64,000 nucleotides of DNA from Clostridia bacterium. GTDB lineage: Bacteria; Bacillota; Clostridia; Lachnospirales; Lachnospiraceae. Under the pieces are notes generated by a model. It was not told the origin of the DNA and ran no database searches. It worked only from the letters and a program-made list of their open reading frames with translations. The stretch covers positions 16,409 to 80,408 of the forward strand of contig CAJTFE010000021.1 in the NCBI GenBank assembly GCA_910575725.1. Direction: 5' to 3'. The position numbers were made by a program, and so were the translations under genes. The first letter of the stretch is position 1; each line of letters begins with the position of its first letter. Of the stretch, positions 35,318-43,826 are shown in pieces.

Positions 35318-35764
35318 TTATGCTTCTCTTACATTCACCTTGAGCTGCGCCGTCACCTTGGGATGCAGTTTAATGGGAATCATCTGCGTTCCTACTGTCT
35401 TAATGGGGCTGGGAAGCTGCATCTTCTTCTTGTCCAGCTCCACGCCAAGCTGATCCAGGGCTGCCTGGGCTATCTCCTTGGAGGAAACGGAGCCGAATAT
35501 CTTGCCGCCCTCCCCTGCCTTGACGCTCACATTGACCTCCATTTTGGAGATCCTCTCGCCAAATGCCACAGCCTCTTCGTAAATTTCCTTGGCCACCTTT
35601 TCCTCATTGGCCTTCTTAAGCTTCAGATCATTGAGATTCTTAGGCGTAGCCTCCAGGCCCAGCTTCTTCGCCAGAATAAAATTCCGGGCATAGCCGTCAT
35701 TTACATCCACCAGCTGTCCTTTCTTTCCCAGGGACTTTACATCCTCTATTAAAATTACTTTCAT
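35318..35764 (-). CDS. rplI: 50S ribosomal protein L9
   Basis: 148 residues, MKVILIEDVKSLGKKGQLVDVNDGYARN..., standard length. It binds 23S rRNA at the base of the L1 stalk. Its ATG overlaps the gdpP stop codon (ATGA), and dnaB follows. The gdpP-rplI-dnaB order is conserved across Firmicutes. Confidence 0.98.
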   Translation of the reverse strand: MKVILIEDVKSLGKKGQLVDVNDGYARNFILAKKLGLEATPKNLNDLKLKKANEEKVAKEIYEEAVAFGERISKMEVNVSVKAGEGGKIFGSVSSKEIAQAALDQLGVELDKKKMQLPSPIKTVGTQMIPIKLHPKVTAQLKVNVREA

Positions 35765-37812
35765 TCGAATTCTCCTTCCTCCTGCATTTTTTCAATGGTA
35801 TGTTTTACAATTTCCATAGCTTCTTCCACGCCGCAGTCCAGCTGGGCTCCCGCCATGTTCATATGGCCGCCGCCTCCCAGACGCTCCGTAAGAATCTGCA
35901 CATTTACCTCATCAATGGAGCGGGCGCTCACATAAGTCCGGTGCTGGTAATAGGTCAGCACAATGGAGGCCCTTACCCCTACTATGTTCAGCAGCTCGTC
36001 TGCCGCCTGGGCTCCCACAATGGTGGGGCTCTCAATATTCTCATTGGGACAGATGGAGATGGCAAAGCCATGGTAAACCTCTGCATGGCGCACCGCCTCT
36101 GCCCTGGCCTTGTATTCCACCATTTCATTGCGGAACATCTTCCGCACACGGGTTACGTCCGCACCGCAGCGTCTTAAGAAGGCCGCAGCTTCAAAGGTGC
36201 GCACCCCGGTTCTGCGCATAAAGTTATCCGTATCCAGGACGATTCCCGCATAGAGACAATCCGCCTCTGTCGTCTTAATCTTCAGCCCTTCGTCAAAGTA
36301 CTGCAGGATCTCCGCCACCATCTCGCAGGCAGAGGATGCATAGGGCTCGATGTAAGAAAGAACTGCATTTTCAATCTGCTCGTTGGTCTGCCGGTGATGA
36401 TCCAGCACCACAATGGTCGGCGTCCGGCCAAGCAGCTCGCTGCACTCTGTATAATTGGGCCTGTTGGTGTCCACCACCACCAGAACCGTATTCCGGTCAA
36501 TCAGGTTCAGGGCCTCTTCTCCCCGAAGGAACATATCTGTTTCATAAACCGGATTGTCATGAAAGCTCTCTCTTAAGGGACGGACGGAATTGGTGATATC
36601 GTTGATCACAATATAAGCCCGCTTCCCCAGCACCTTGGCCGCCCGGTAGATACCGATAGATGCGCCGAAGGAGTCCATATCCCCCATCTTGTGCCCCATA
36701 ACCATGACCTTATCCCGGCTCTCAATAAATTCCCGCAGTGCATGGGCCTTCACACGGGCCTTTACCCGGGTTGCCTTCTCCACCTGCTGCGTCTTGCCGC
36801 CAAAGTAGGTGATGCTCTCCCCTTCTTTGATGACTACCTGGTCGCCGCCCCTGGCCAGGGCCAGATCAATGGCAATCCGGGCGTAATCATAATTTTCCGC
36901 AAAGGTTGCGCCGCTTAAGCCAAGACCCATGCTCAGTGTCACGGCCATCTCATTGCCGATGTTCACGGTCTTTACATCCTGAAGCAGCTCATACTTGTTC
37001 TCTCTCATAACAGGCAGATGCTTTTCCTGGATTGCGATGAAGTACTTATCCTTCTCCATCTTCTTCACAATTCCGCCAAAGGCTCCGATGTACTTGTTGA
37101 TCTTCCGATCCACCAGGGCCACCAGAAGGGAACGGCGCACCTCCTCCACCGTATCCAGAGCCTCCTCATAGTTATCCAGATAAAGCAGTCCGGCTACCAG
37201 GCGCTCTTCTTTGTTCATGCGGATGTACATATTGATCTCTGTCTCGTCAAACATATAGAGGGCAACCAGATACCCGTCGTCCTCGTCTATATCCACCAGG
37301 GCATTGTCCTCCATCATGTGCTCCATATACACACGGCGGATGTCCACCCGGAAATCCCTCTCCTCTGTAGAAAAACGGACAGTCTTTTTGTCCTCTCCCT
37401 CCTCGGTAAGGAGCTCTTCCTTTGAAAACTCCGGAAAAAACCAATTTATCGGCTTGCGCAGCCCCTTCTTTGATCTTCCGCTCACCTCAAAAAAGGCAGT
37501 ATTCCCCCACAAAACCCTTCCCTGGGCATCCAGAAGGGCATAGGGAAGAGCCAGCTCCTTCAAAAGCTTTTTCTGAATCTGGCCGTACTGGGTGGCAAAG
37601 GAAATCAGTTCATTGTATATCTGTGTCCTGCTGCGCAGATACAGCAGAATCACAATCAGCAGATACACTGCCAGAAACGCTGACACCAGAATTCCTGCCT
37701 TTATGGACATGGAATACATACAGGCATTCATGGCAAGCAGCAGAACACTCAATAATAAGAGCCACTGTGTATAACCTTTTAACTGGCCTTTCAGATGAAC
37801 CTTCTTTTTCAT
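35761..37812 (-). CDS. gdpP: Cyclic-di-AMP phosphodiesterase GdpP
   Basis: About 683 residues. Two N-terminal membrane segments are followed by a PAS-like domain, a degenerate GGDEF domain, then DHH and DHHA1 domains. The DHH motifs are present (GHKMGDMDSFGASIG, VVDTNRPNYTE, VLDHHRQT), as is the C-terminal GGGGHMNMAGAQ. It hydrolyses c-di-AMP to pApA and so affects osmotic balance and wall stress. The start is the ATG at 37812 with GGAG eight bases upstream. First gene of gdpP-rplI-dnaB. Confidence 0.93.
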   Translation of the reverse strand: MKKKVHLKGQLKGYTQWLLLLSVLLLAMNACMYSMSIKAGILVSAFLAVYLLIVILLYLRSRTQIYNELISFATQYGQIQKKLLKELALPYALLDAQGRVLWGNTAFFEVSGRSKKGLRKPINWFFPEFSKEELLTEEGEDKKTVRFSTEERDFRVDIRRVYMEHMMEDNALVDIDEDDGYLVALYMFDETEINMYIRMNKEERLVAGLLYLDNYEEALDTVEEVRRSLLVALVDRKINKYIGAFGGIVKKMEKDKYFIAIQEKHLPVMRENKYELLQDVKTVNIGNEMAVTLSMGLGLSGATFAENYDYARIAIDLALARGGDQVVIKEGESITYFGGKTQQVEKATRVKARVKAHALREFIESRDKVMVMGHKMGDMDSFGASIGIYRAAKVLGKRAYIVINDITNSVRPLRESFHDNPVYETDMFLRGEEALNLIDRNTVLVVVDTNRPNYTECSELLGRTPTIVVLDHHRQTNEQIENAVLSYIEPYASSACEMVAEILQYFDEGLKIKTTEADCLYAGIVLDTDNFMRRTGVRTFEAAAFLRRCGADVTRVRKMFRNEMVEYKARAEAVRHAEVYHGFAISICPNENIESPTIVGAQAADELLNIVGVRASIVLTYYQHRTYVSARSIDEVNVQILTERLGGGGHMNMAGAQLDCGVEEAMEIVKHTIEKMQEEGEFE

Positions 37813-37929
37813 TCTTTTATCTCCATGATCAAACGCTTGCATCCGCAGATTATTGACAGCTCCGCAGACTTCTTTGCCTATTGTATCACACATTTTTCAT
37901 ATTTGCCATAGAATTTCCCCTTATACATG

Positions 37930-37979
37930 GAAAATGAGGGCATCTCCAGGTTTTTCGGCCTGCGGATGCCCTCATTCTC
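37930..37979 (-). terminator. Terminator after the PTS EIIC gene
   Basis: Long imperfect stem GAGAATGAGGGCATC / GATGCCCTCATTTTC with an inner GCAGG/CCTG pairing. It lies between the EIIC and gdpP genes and insulates the PTS operon from the housekeeping cluster. Confidence 0.7.
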
Positions 37980-38009
37980 CATAAGAAAGATGTATTTTCT
38001 GTCTGTCTT

Positions 38010-39350
38010 TTATACTGCTTTCTCCCTTTTCGCCTTCAGCACCGAAAGGAGAACAAATACCGCTGCTATCACTACAATGCCGATCCAGACATTCTTCATG
38101 GCCAGCATCAGCATCATGGCATCGATGCAGTCATGGCCTGTTCCCTCTGCGCCCACTGCGGCAAAGCGGTCAAAAATGCGGTATGTAAGGCCGGAGAGGA
38201 AAATCAGTTCAAATCCATACACAAAGCCTGCGATCATAGCGCCCCGGCGTCCGCCCCTTGCATTTCCGAATACGCCGGCTACGCCTCCGGTAAAGAATGC
38301 GCCGATAATCGACACCAGGGGAACAACGCCCAGAACCAGGGAGCTCACAAGCATGGCTGCCAGCATCCCAGCCACGGCGAAAATAAATCCAAGCATCAGC
38401 GAGTTTGGCGCATAGGTAAAAAGCACCGGAACATCCAGGGCCGGAACCGCATGGGGAACCAGCTTATCCGCAATCCCCTTGAAGGCCGGAACCAGCTCGC
38501 CAAGAAGCATACGCACGCCCTGGAGCAGCACCAGGATTCCTGCCGTAAATCCAAGTCCCTTCAGCAGTCCGTAAATAATGTAATTGGTAGTGCCTGCATA
38601 AGCCGCCACTTCCTCCGGACCGGCTGCGATGACAACAATAAGATAGAACACTACCATTACAATCGAGATCGACATAGCCGTATCTTTGAAAAAGGACAGC
38701 TTCTTGGGAAGATGCAGATCTTCCGCATCCTTTTCCTTATTTCCAAGGAAACCGCCGATGTATCCTGCAGAGACGGTACCCAGGGTAGTCAGATGGCCGA
38801 TGGCAAAATCATCCGTTCCTGTTACGCTGCGCACCATAGGCTGTGAGACAGCCGGAATCAGCGTTAAAAATGCTCCCTGGAGAAGCACGCCGACAATCAT
38901 AATCATTCCGCTTTCCAGTCCTGCGGTATACAGGCTGTAGGCTACTGCAATGGAGCTTATCCACATCATATGTCCCGTAAGGAAAATGTATTTCAGCGGC
39001 GTAAATCTTGCCAAAAGAATATTTACCAGGAAACCGCCGCCCATAATCACGGCCGATGCGGAGGCAATCGCCGGAACGGCTTCCGACATAGCTCCTACAA
39101 TCACTTCAGAGCCGGTGGCAAAGCCGTCCAGCCCGAATACGCTCTGAAACAGTCCCACAAAGGGCAGAATCTCTGTGACAATCAGACTGGAGCCCGCCGA
39201 GAGAACCAGATAGCCCAATGCCGTCTTTACGGTTCCGCTCAGCACAAAGGAAAACCCCCTTTTCTGCACAACAAGACCAATCAATGACACAAATGCCCGT
39301 ACAACTGCCGGCGTCTGTAACAATTCCAAAAAAAATCCCAAAAATTTCAT
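38010..39350 (-). CDS. PTS EIIC component, ascorbate/galactitol (UlaA/SgaT) type
   Basis: 446 residues with about ten to twelve membrane segments, matching the EIIC-GAT/UlaA family (GYLVLSAGSSLIVTEILPF near the N-terminus, TPLKYIFLTGHMMW, TTLGTVSAGYIGGFLGN). It transports a sugar or sugar acid during phosphorylation by the EIIB partner encoded just upstream. No EIIA gene is in this window. The true substrate is unknown; relatives take L-ascorbate. It is the last gene of SIS-EIIB-EIIC. Confidence 0.88.
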   Translation of the reverse strand: MKFLGFFLELLQTPAVVRAFVSLIGLVVQKRGFSFVLSGTVKTALGYLVLSAGSSLIVTEILPFVGLFQSVFGLDGFATGSEVIVGAMSEAVPAIASASAVIMGGGFLVNILLARFTPLKYIFLTGHMMWISSIAVAYSLYTAGLESGMIMIVGVLLQGAFLTLIPAVSQPMVRSVTGTDDFAIGHLTTLGTVSAGYIGGFLGNKEKDAEDLHLPKKLSFFKDTAMSISIVMVVFYLIVVIAAGPEEVAAYAGTTNYIIYGLLKGLGFTAGILVLLQGVRMLLGELVPAFKGIADKLVPHAVPALDVPVLFTYAPNSLMLGFIFAVAGMLAAMLVSSLVLGVVPLVSIIGAFFTGGVAGVFGNARGGRRGAMIAGFVYGFELIFLSGLTYRIFDRFAAVGAEGTGHDCIDAMMLMLAMKNVWIGIVVIAAVFVLLSVLKAKREKAV

Positions 39351-39391
39351 ATGCCTTCTCCTATTCCAGTTCCGTAATATCCTTACAGTAC

Positions 39392-39667
39392 TTACCCCTT
39401 CATCTTCTCCAGGTATGCCTGGAGCTTCTCCTTCGCTTCGTTTCCGTTTACCACGTTCTTTAAATAAACTACATTGTCCCGATCTGCAAAGCGCTCTGCA
39501 AAGTCCTCGCTGGTCACAATCAAATCCACATTTTTGCTCCCCACCGTACCTGCGTCCCAGTGCTCAATCTCTGCTTCAACCCCCAATTCACGAAGCGCTT
39601 TGTCTATCGTCATTTTCATAATCAGGCTGGACCCCATTCCCATCCCGCATACACATACAATCTGCAT
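39392..39667 (-). CDS. PTS EIIB component (UlaB/GatB type)
   Basis: 91 residues. The phosphorylated Cys sits in VCVCGMGMGSSL, the P-loop-like CGxGxG(S/T) motif of this class. It takes phosphate from EIIA and passes it to the sugar on EIIC. It lies between the SIS-domain gene and the EIIC gene. Confidence 0.9.
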   Translation of the reverse strand: MQIVCVCGMGMGSSLIMKMTIDKALRELGVEAEIEHWDAGTVGSKNVDLIVTSEDFAERFADRDNVVYLKNVVNGNEAKEKLQAYLEKMKG

Positions 39668-39696
39668 TTTTTACCCCTTTCTATTGTTCCTCCGCC

Positions 39697-40431
39697 CTAC
39701 AGACAGGATATCTGCTTCGAATAGTTCTTTATGTACTCTGCATTGATGGCATCGCCCTTGTCAAGATTTGAACTTACATATACCGGCGGACAATATCCCC
39801 ACTTCATGCAGTTTTCAACAGTCTGGGCTATAATAGATTCCATAACCGTCATTCCCAGAACCGTGGACGTACCGCAGAACTTTGCCTCCATCCCCTCTAT
39901 GCTCAGCGCAGCGTCTCCGGCAACACATTTAATATCAATCACTGTATCCGCCACATCCTTTAAGTTCTTTCCGCTTGAATGACGCGAGGTCGTCGCATCC
40001 GCAAAGCTTTCAGACACCAGCGCCACCACCTTCATACCGATCTCCTTTGCGGCAAGCGCCATGTCAACCACTCCTGCATTGCGCCCCGATATGGATACGA
40101 TAATCATGGTATCTCTCGGATCTGCATCCTCCAGTTCCAGATATCCCTTTGCAAACCCCTCAATCCGCTCCTGCATGGTGCTCAGCTTTGCCTTGGGAAA
40201 TAAGGCCAGATGAGGAATCAGCAATGCATTGACGGGAACCAGACCGCCGGCCCGGTAAAATACCTCCATGGCAAACATCTGGGAATGTCCGCATCCAAAA
40301 ACATGGATGAGGCGGTTTTCCATCACAGAGTCTGCACAGTATTGCGCCGCCTGGCTGATCTGTTCTCCCTCCTCCTTAAACTCCTGCTCCAATTGATCGG
40401 TAATGACCTGGTAATATTCCTGATACTTCAA
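39697..40431 (-). CDS. SIS-domain sugar-phosphate protein (UPF0309 type)
   Basis: About 244 residues. One SIS domain has IHVFGCGHSQMFAMEVFYRAGG and the phosphosugar-binding MIIVSISGRNAGVVDMA, then SFADATTSRHSSGKNL, matching the UPF0309 group. It probably isomerises or otherwise acts on the sugar phosphate made by the PTS. The likely start is TTG at 40431, with GGAG five bases upstream. An ATG frame extends to 40572, but that extension is Arg-rich, unlike the family, and runs through the promoter-proximal region. Confidence 0.82.
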   Translation of the reverse strand: MKYQEYYQVITDQLEQEFKEEGEQISQAAQYCADSVMENRLIHVFGCGHSQMFAMEVFYRAGGLVPVNALLIPHLALFPKAKLSTMQERIEGFAKGYLELEDADPRDTMIIVSISGRNAGVVDMALAAKEIGMKVVALVSESFADATTSRHSSGKNLKDVADTVIDIKCVAGDAALSIEGMEAKFCGTSTVLGMTVMESIIAQTVENCMKWGYCPPVYVSSNLDKGDAINAEYIKNYSKQISCL

Positions 40432-40588
40432 TCCTTCTCCACTCCTTCTGCGATTATTCAGTATTTCCTTCCTTTTTGCATCTTTCGGAATTCCTGCCCT
40501 GCAGAAAATTCCTGTCCTCTGCTCCCTCTCTCCCCCTTTCCGGATGCCCTTTCTGATCCCATTGTAACCCAATTACGGCCAATGGCAA

Positions 40589-40656
40589 GTGGTATCGGCC
40601 TTTTTAGCCCAATCCGCAATTGGTATCATTATAGGTAGCATACCACTTGTGCAAAT
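40589..40656 (-). promoter_or_regulatory. PTS-operon promoter with GntR-type half-sites
   Basis: On the minus strand TTTGCA (40650-40655) and TATAAT (40628-40633) are 16 bases apart. Inverted half-sites TGGTATC (40621-40627) and ATACCAC (40640-40646) flank the -10. Another GTGGTATC lies at 40589-40596. GTGGTAT/ATACCAC half-sites fit a HutC-type GntR regulator such as the divergent gene product. The rest of this 393-base region holds only the two promoters. Confidence 0.5.
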
Positions 40657-40752
40657 GGACTAACTAAAACGAATAGCTGTATACTTTTTTATGTAAAACA
40701 TATAAGTTTTCATCTATTTTTCCTGGGAAATGCCATACCTAAGAGCTCCTTC

Positions 40753-40781
40753 TTGACGGAAGCATCAGCTGTGAGTATACT
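40753..40781 (+). promoter_or_regulatory. Promoter for the gntR-type gene
   Basis: TTGACG (40753-40758), a 17-bp spacer and TATACT (40776-40781). Confidence 0.75.
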
Positions 40782-40824
40782 GAAACTATAGAAACCAAAC
40801 TTCTGTTTACCGAAAGGAAAATAC

Positions 40825-41541
40825 ATGAATACCATTCCTCTTTATCGTGAAATCTACCAGGATCTCCTTGAAAAAATCATGTCCGGATATTATCTGGAAA
40901 AAACCTATCTCCCCTCCGAGCGAACCCTCTGTGAAATGTATCACGTAAGCCGGGCCACCATTCGGCGCGCCCTGGATGATCTGCGCAAAGACAAGTATAT
41001 CGAGAAAAAACAGGGCAGCGGCAACTTTGTCAAGCCCCAGATGTATGAGCAGCCCCTTTCCCAGTTTCACTCCTTCGCGGGCGCCCTCCGTGCCCAGCAT
41101 ATTGAAATTACGAATCAGATCCTGAGCTATGATCTCATTGAGGGCGATAAATATCTGTCGGAAGCGCTCACCGAAAACGAAGGCTTTAGCCGCTGGCATA
41201 AGCTTGTGCGCCTCCGCCTTGCCAACGGTTATCCTCTGATGATTGAGACGGCCTATCTTCCCCGGGAGCGTTTCTTCCGCCTGGATCTGGATTACCTAAA
41301 GTCCAACTCCCTGTATGCCTATCTGGAGCTCTACTATTCCATGACTATCCACGATACCAACGAGCTTCTCTCCCCCATCATGCCTACCGTACAGGAAGCA
41401 AAGTTCCTTCAGATCTCTCCCCAGGAGCCCTGTATGCTTCTGGAACGCTTCTGTTATGAAAATGAACGGCTGATCGCCATACACAAAACAACGGTCCGCG
41501 GGGATAAGTACAAGTTCCGCGCCTTCTATTACGCCAATTAA
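40825..41541 (+). CDS. GntR-family (HutC/UTRA) regulator
   Basis: 238 residues. The N-terminal GntR winged helix (IPLYREIYQDLLEKIMSGYY...LPSERTLCEMYHVSRATIRRALDDLRKDKYIEKKQGSGNFV) is followed by a UTRA ligand domain (RLRLANGYPLMIETAYLPRERF). UTRA proteins bind sugar phosphates or related metabolites. It is divergent from the SIS-EIIB-EIIC operon and probably represses it. AAAGGAAA precedes the ATG. Confidence 0.92.
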   Translation: MNTIPLYREIYQDLLEKIMSGYYLEKTYLPSERTLCEMYHVSRATIRRALDDLRKDKYIEKKQGSGNFVKPQMYEQPLSQFHSFAGALRAQHIEITNQILSYDLIEGDKYLSEALTENEGFSRWHKLVRLRLANGYPLMIETAYLPRERFFRLDLDYLKSNSLYAYLELYYSMTIHDTNELLSPIMPTVQEAKFLQISPQEPCMLLERFCYENERLIAIHKTTVRGDKYKFRAFYYAN

Positions 41542-41577
41542 AAATCCTGTAGGTTTTCTCTGCACATGGCTGTGCAC

Positions 41578-41621
41578 AAAAAAACTGCCTTGCAGACAGA
41601 ATTCTCTGTCCGCAAAGCAGT
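41578..41621 (-). terminator. Terminator of the rpsF-ssb-rpsR operon
   Basis: Long stem ACTGC.TTGC.GACAG / CTGTC.GCAA.GCAGT, followed on the minus strand by seven T. Confidence 0.85.
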
Positions 41622-41639
41622 CCCTGTTATCGCTTTGGA

Positions 41640-41906
41640 TTAATCCATTACATAAGGCATCAGGCTGATGTGACGCGCTCTCTTGATCGCAACCGTAAGA
41701 GCTCTCTGATGCTTTGCACAGTTTCCTGTGATTCTTCTGGGGAGGATCTTTCCTCTCTCAGACACGTATCTCTTTAATTTATTCACATCTTTGTAATTGA
41801 TCTCGTTATTCTCTTTTCCGCAGAATACGCAGACTTTTTTTCTTCTGCGTCCCATGCCTCTTCTTCTCATGGGAGCGTCGCCTTTATCGGATTTTGTGTA
41901 AGCCAT
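41640..41906 (-). CDS. rpsR: 30S ribosomal protein S18
   Basis: 88 residues. CVFCGK suggests a zinc-binding (C+) form, although only part of a four-Cys set is present. The conserved core is [33 protein letters not shown]. It pairs with S6 on the 30S platform. Last gene of rpsF-ssb-rpsR. Confidence 0.97.
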   Translation of the reverse strand: MAYTKSDKGDAPMRRRGMGRRRKKVCVFCGKENNEINYKDVNKLKRYVSERGKILPRRITGNCAKHQRALTVAIKRARHISLMPYVMD

Positions 41907-41950
41907 GGCTGTTACCTCCTTATATAATCTCTCTTTTCATTCCACGATTG

Positions 41951-42406
41951 TTAGTTGAAGGGCAGCTCCTCGTCAATGCCGTCCGGGATGTTCATAAAAC
42001 CGTCTCCTGCCGCTGCGGAGGGTTCCGGCATACTCTGGCGGAAAGAATTCTGCTGCTGGAAGCCGCCTGCATGCTCGCCTGCCGCTGCCTTGCTCTCTGC
42101 AAACTCCTGCTCCTCTACCACTACGTCTGTGGTGTACACCTTCTGTCCGTCGCGGTTGGTATAGCTTCCTGTCTGGATCCGTCCGGTAACGGCAATCTTA
42201 GTACCCTGGCGCAGGTACTTCTCTGCAAATTCCGCCTGTCTTCCGAAGGAAACGCAGCCGATAAAGTCTGCACTCTGATCTCCGTCTCTTTTAAATCTTC
42301 GATCTACGGCCAGTGTATATCTTGCTACCGCCGTGGCATTCTCACCCTGTGAGTAGCGCACGTCCGGATCCCGGGTCAAACGTCCCATTAAAATCACTTT
42401 ATTCAT
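41951..42406 (-). CDS. ssb: Single-stranded DNA-binding protein
   Basis: 151 residues. An OB fold (MNKVILMGRLTRDPDVRYSQ...VDRRFKRDGDQSADFIGCVSFGRQAEFAEKYLRQG) is followed by a flexible Gly/Ala/Gln-rich tail and the acidic tip DEELPFN, which recruits replication and repair partners. Between rpsF and rpsR as in most Firmicutes. Confidence 0.97.
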   Translation of the reverse strand: MNKVILMGRLTRDPDVRYSQGENATAVARYTLAVDRRFKRDGDQSADFIGCVSFGRQAEFAEKYLRQGTKIAVTGRIQTGSYTNRDGQKVYTTDVVVEEQEFAESKAAAGEHAGGFQQQNSFRQSMPEPSAAAGDGFMNIPDGIDEELPFN

Positions 42407-42442
42407 ACTAACAATCCTCTACTTTCCGGTTAAAACCTTGGT

Positions 42443-42730
42443 CTATGCGTCTTTGCGAACACACAGATAGCGGACAACATTCTCCATGATGCGAACATGT
42501 CTCTCCACTTCAGCCGGGCAGGTTGTATCTGCTTCAAACTGAATAAAGTAGTAGTATGCTTCTCTCATGTGCTGAATCTCGTAAGCAAGTCTCTTCTTGC
42601 CCCAATCCTCAACCTCGGTCACAGTTCCGCCGTAACGGGCAATGTACTCTTTTGCCTTCTCTACAGTGGCTGTTCTTACGTCATCTTCTACCTTTGCATT
42701 CACAACCAATGCTAATTCATACTTGTTCAT
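42443..42730 (-). CDS. rpsF: 30S ribosomal protein S6
   Basis: 95 residues, MNKYELALVVNAKVEDD..., with VTEVEDWGKKRLAYEIQHMREAYYY typical of S6. First gene of the operon. The leader has a small TTCCTC/GAGGAA hairpin before the AAGGAGG ribosome site. S6-S18 autoregulation through such leaders is known in bacteria but is not demonstrable here. Confidence 0.97.
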   Translation of the reverse strand: MNKYELALVVNAKVEDDVRTATVEKAKEYIARYGGTVTEVEDWGKKRLAYEIQHMREAYYYFIQFEADTTCPAEVERHVRIMENVVRYLCVRKDA

Positions 42731-42917
42731 GCTTTACCTCCTTTTGGTCTCTGGCTTCCTCTCTATGGAGGAAACAAGGAAATGAATAATCTATCACGAA
42801 ACCAAACTATAACACATTTTTCCTGGAAATTCAAGTGCTTTTCCTAAAAACACATAACAAATCCACGGGTAAAAAGAAGGAGCTGCAGCAGCTCCAAAGG
42901 GTTTGCGGCCAGACTTC

Positions 42918-43100
42918 CTATTCCGGTGTCCGAAGGCCTCTGGTATTTTTTTCTACCAGCTTTCTGGCTATCATGATCTGATGGCTGCAGCCCATGCATT
43001 TTAAGCGGAAGTCTGCGCCTACACGCAAGATCTCCCACTCGCAGCTTCCGCAGGGGTGCTGCTTTTTCAGCTTTACGATGTCTCCTACTTTATATTCCAC
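42918..43100 (-). CDS. DUF951 protein (YyzM-like)
   Basis: 60 residues. KVGDIVKLKKQHPCGSCEWEILRVGADFRLKCMGCSHQIMI is the DUF951 signature, with CxxC and CxGC pairs suggesting a zinc ribbon. It overlaps the sirtuin gene by 11 bases. In Bacillus the yyzM gene is likewise close to rpsF near the origin. Function unknown. Confidence 0.9.
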   Translation of the reverse strand: MEYKVGDIVKLKKQHPCGSCEWEILRVGADFRLKCMGCSHQIMIARKLVEKNTRGLRTPE

Positions 43101-43812
43101 TTAGCACCTCTCCTATGTTGGCCTGTATCAACAGATCTGCATGGCTGTCTCTGGGCGTGGCTGCCCGGTTGATTACAACCAGATGCTTTCCTGTAAAATA
43201 ATCGATCAGTCCGGCTGCCGGATAGACTGCCAGAGATGTTCCGCCGATTATCAGAAGATCTGCATGGGCAATGGCCTCTACTGCCCCCTGGATAGTACGG
43301 TTGTCAAGCCCTTCCTCATAGAGGACTACATCCGGCTTTATCAGGCCGCCGCACTCACAGCGGGGTACGCCCTCCGCCTCCAGCATATATGCGGCATCGT
43401 AGAATCTGCCGCACTTCTGGCAGTAATTGCGGTGAACGGATCCGTGGAGCTCATATACGTTCCTGCTTCCGGCCAGCTGGTGAAGGCCGTCGATATTCTG
43501 GGTCACTACTGCGGTCAGCTTTCCCTGCTCCTCAAGCCGGGCCAGCTTTTTGTGGGCGGCATTGGGCTTTGCGTCCAGGCAGAGCATCTTCTTCTTATAA
43601 AAACGGTAGAATTCTTCCGTGCTGCTTACAAAAAAGCTGTGGCTTAGAATCGTCTCCGGAGGATACTTCCATTCCTGGTGATACAATCCGTCTGTACTGC
43701 GGAAATCCGGGATGCCGCTCTCTGTGGAGACTCCGGCTCCTCCGAAAAATACAATCCGGCTGCTTTCCTCCACGTATTCCTTCAAGCGTCCCATTCGTTC
43801 CTCTGTTGTCAT
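43090..43812 (-). CDS. NAD-dependent protein deacylase, sirtuin (Sir2/CobB class)
   Basis: 240 residues. The Rossmann motif is GAGVSTESGIPDFRS, followed by TQNIDGLHQ, the catalytic His in YELHGSVHRNYC, a zinc site with CQKC and CECGG, and GTSLAVYPAAGL. It removes acyl groups from lysines using NAD. The 3' end overlaps the DUF951 gene, so the two are coupled. Confidence 0.95.
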   Translation of the reverse strand: MTTEERMGRLKEYVEESSRIVFFGGAGVSTESGIPDFRSTDGLYHQEWKYPPETILSHSFFVSSTEEFYRFYKKKMLCLDAKPNAAHKKLARLEEQGKLTAVVTQNIDGLHQLAGSRNVYELHGSVHRNYCQKCGRFYDAAYMLEAEGVPRCECGGLIKPDVVLYEEGLDNRTIQGAVEAIAHADLLIIGGTSLAVYPAAGLIDYFTGKHLVVINRAATPRDSHADLLIQANIGEVLSGI

Positions 43813-43826
43813 GCCGTCCCTTCTTT

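Noticed and set aside
42731..42790. S6-S18 autoregulatory leader RNA
   Set aside because: Only a short 6-bp hairpin near the ribosome site; the bulged motif expected for the known leader could not be made out with confidence.
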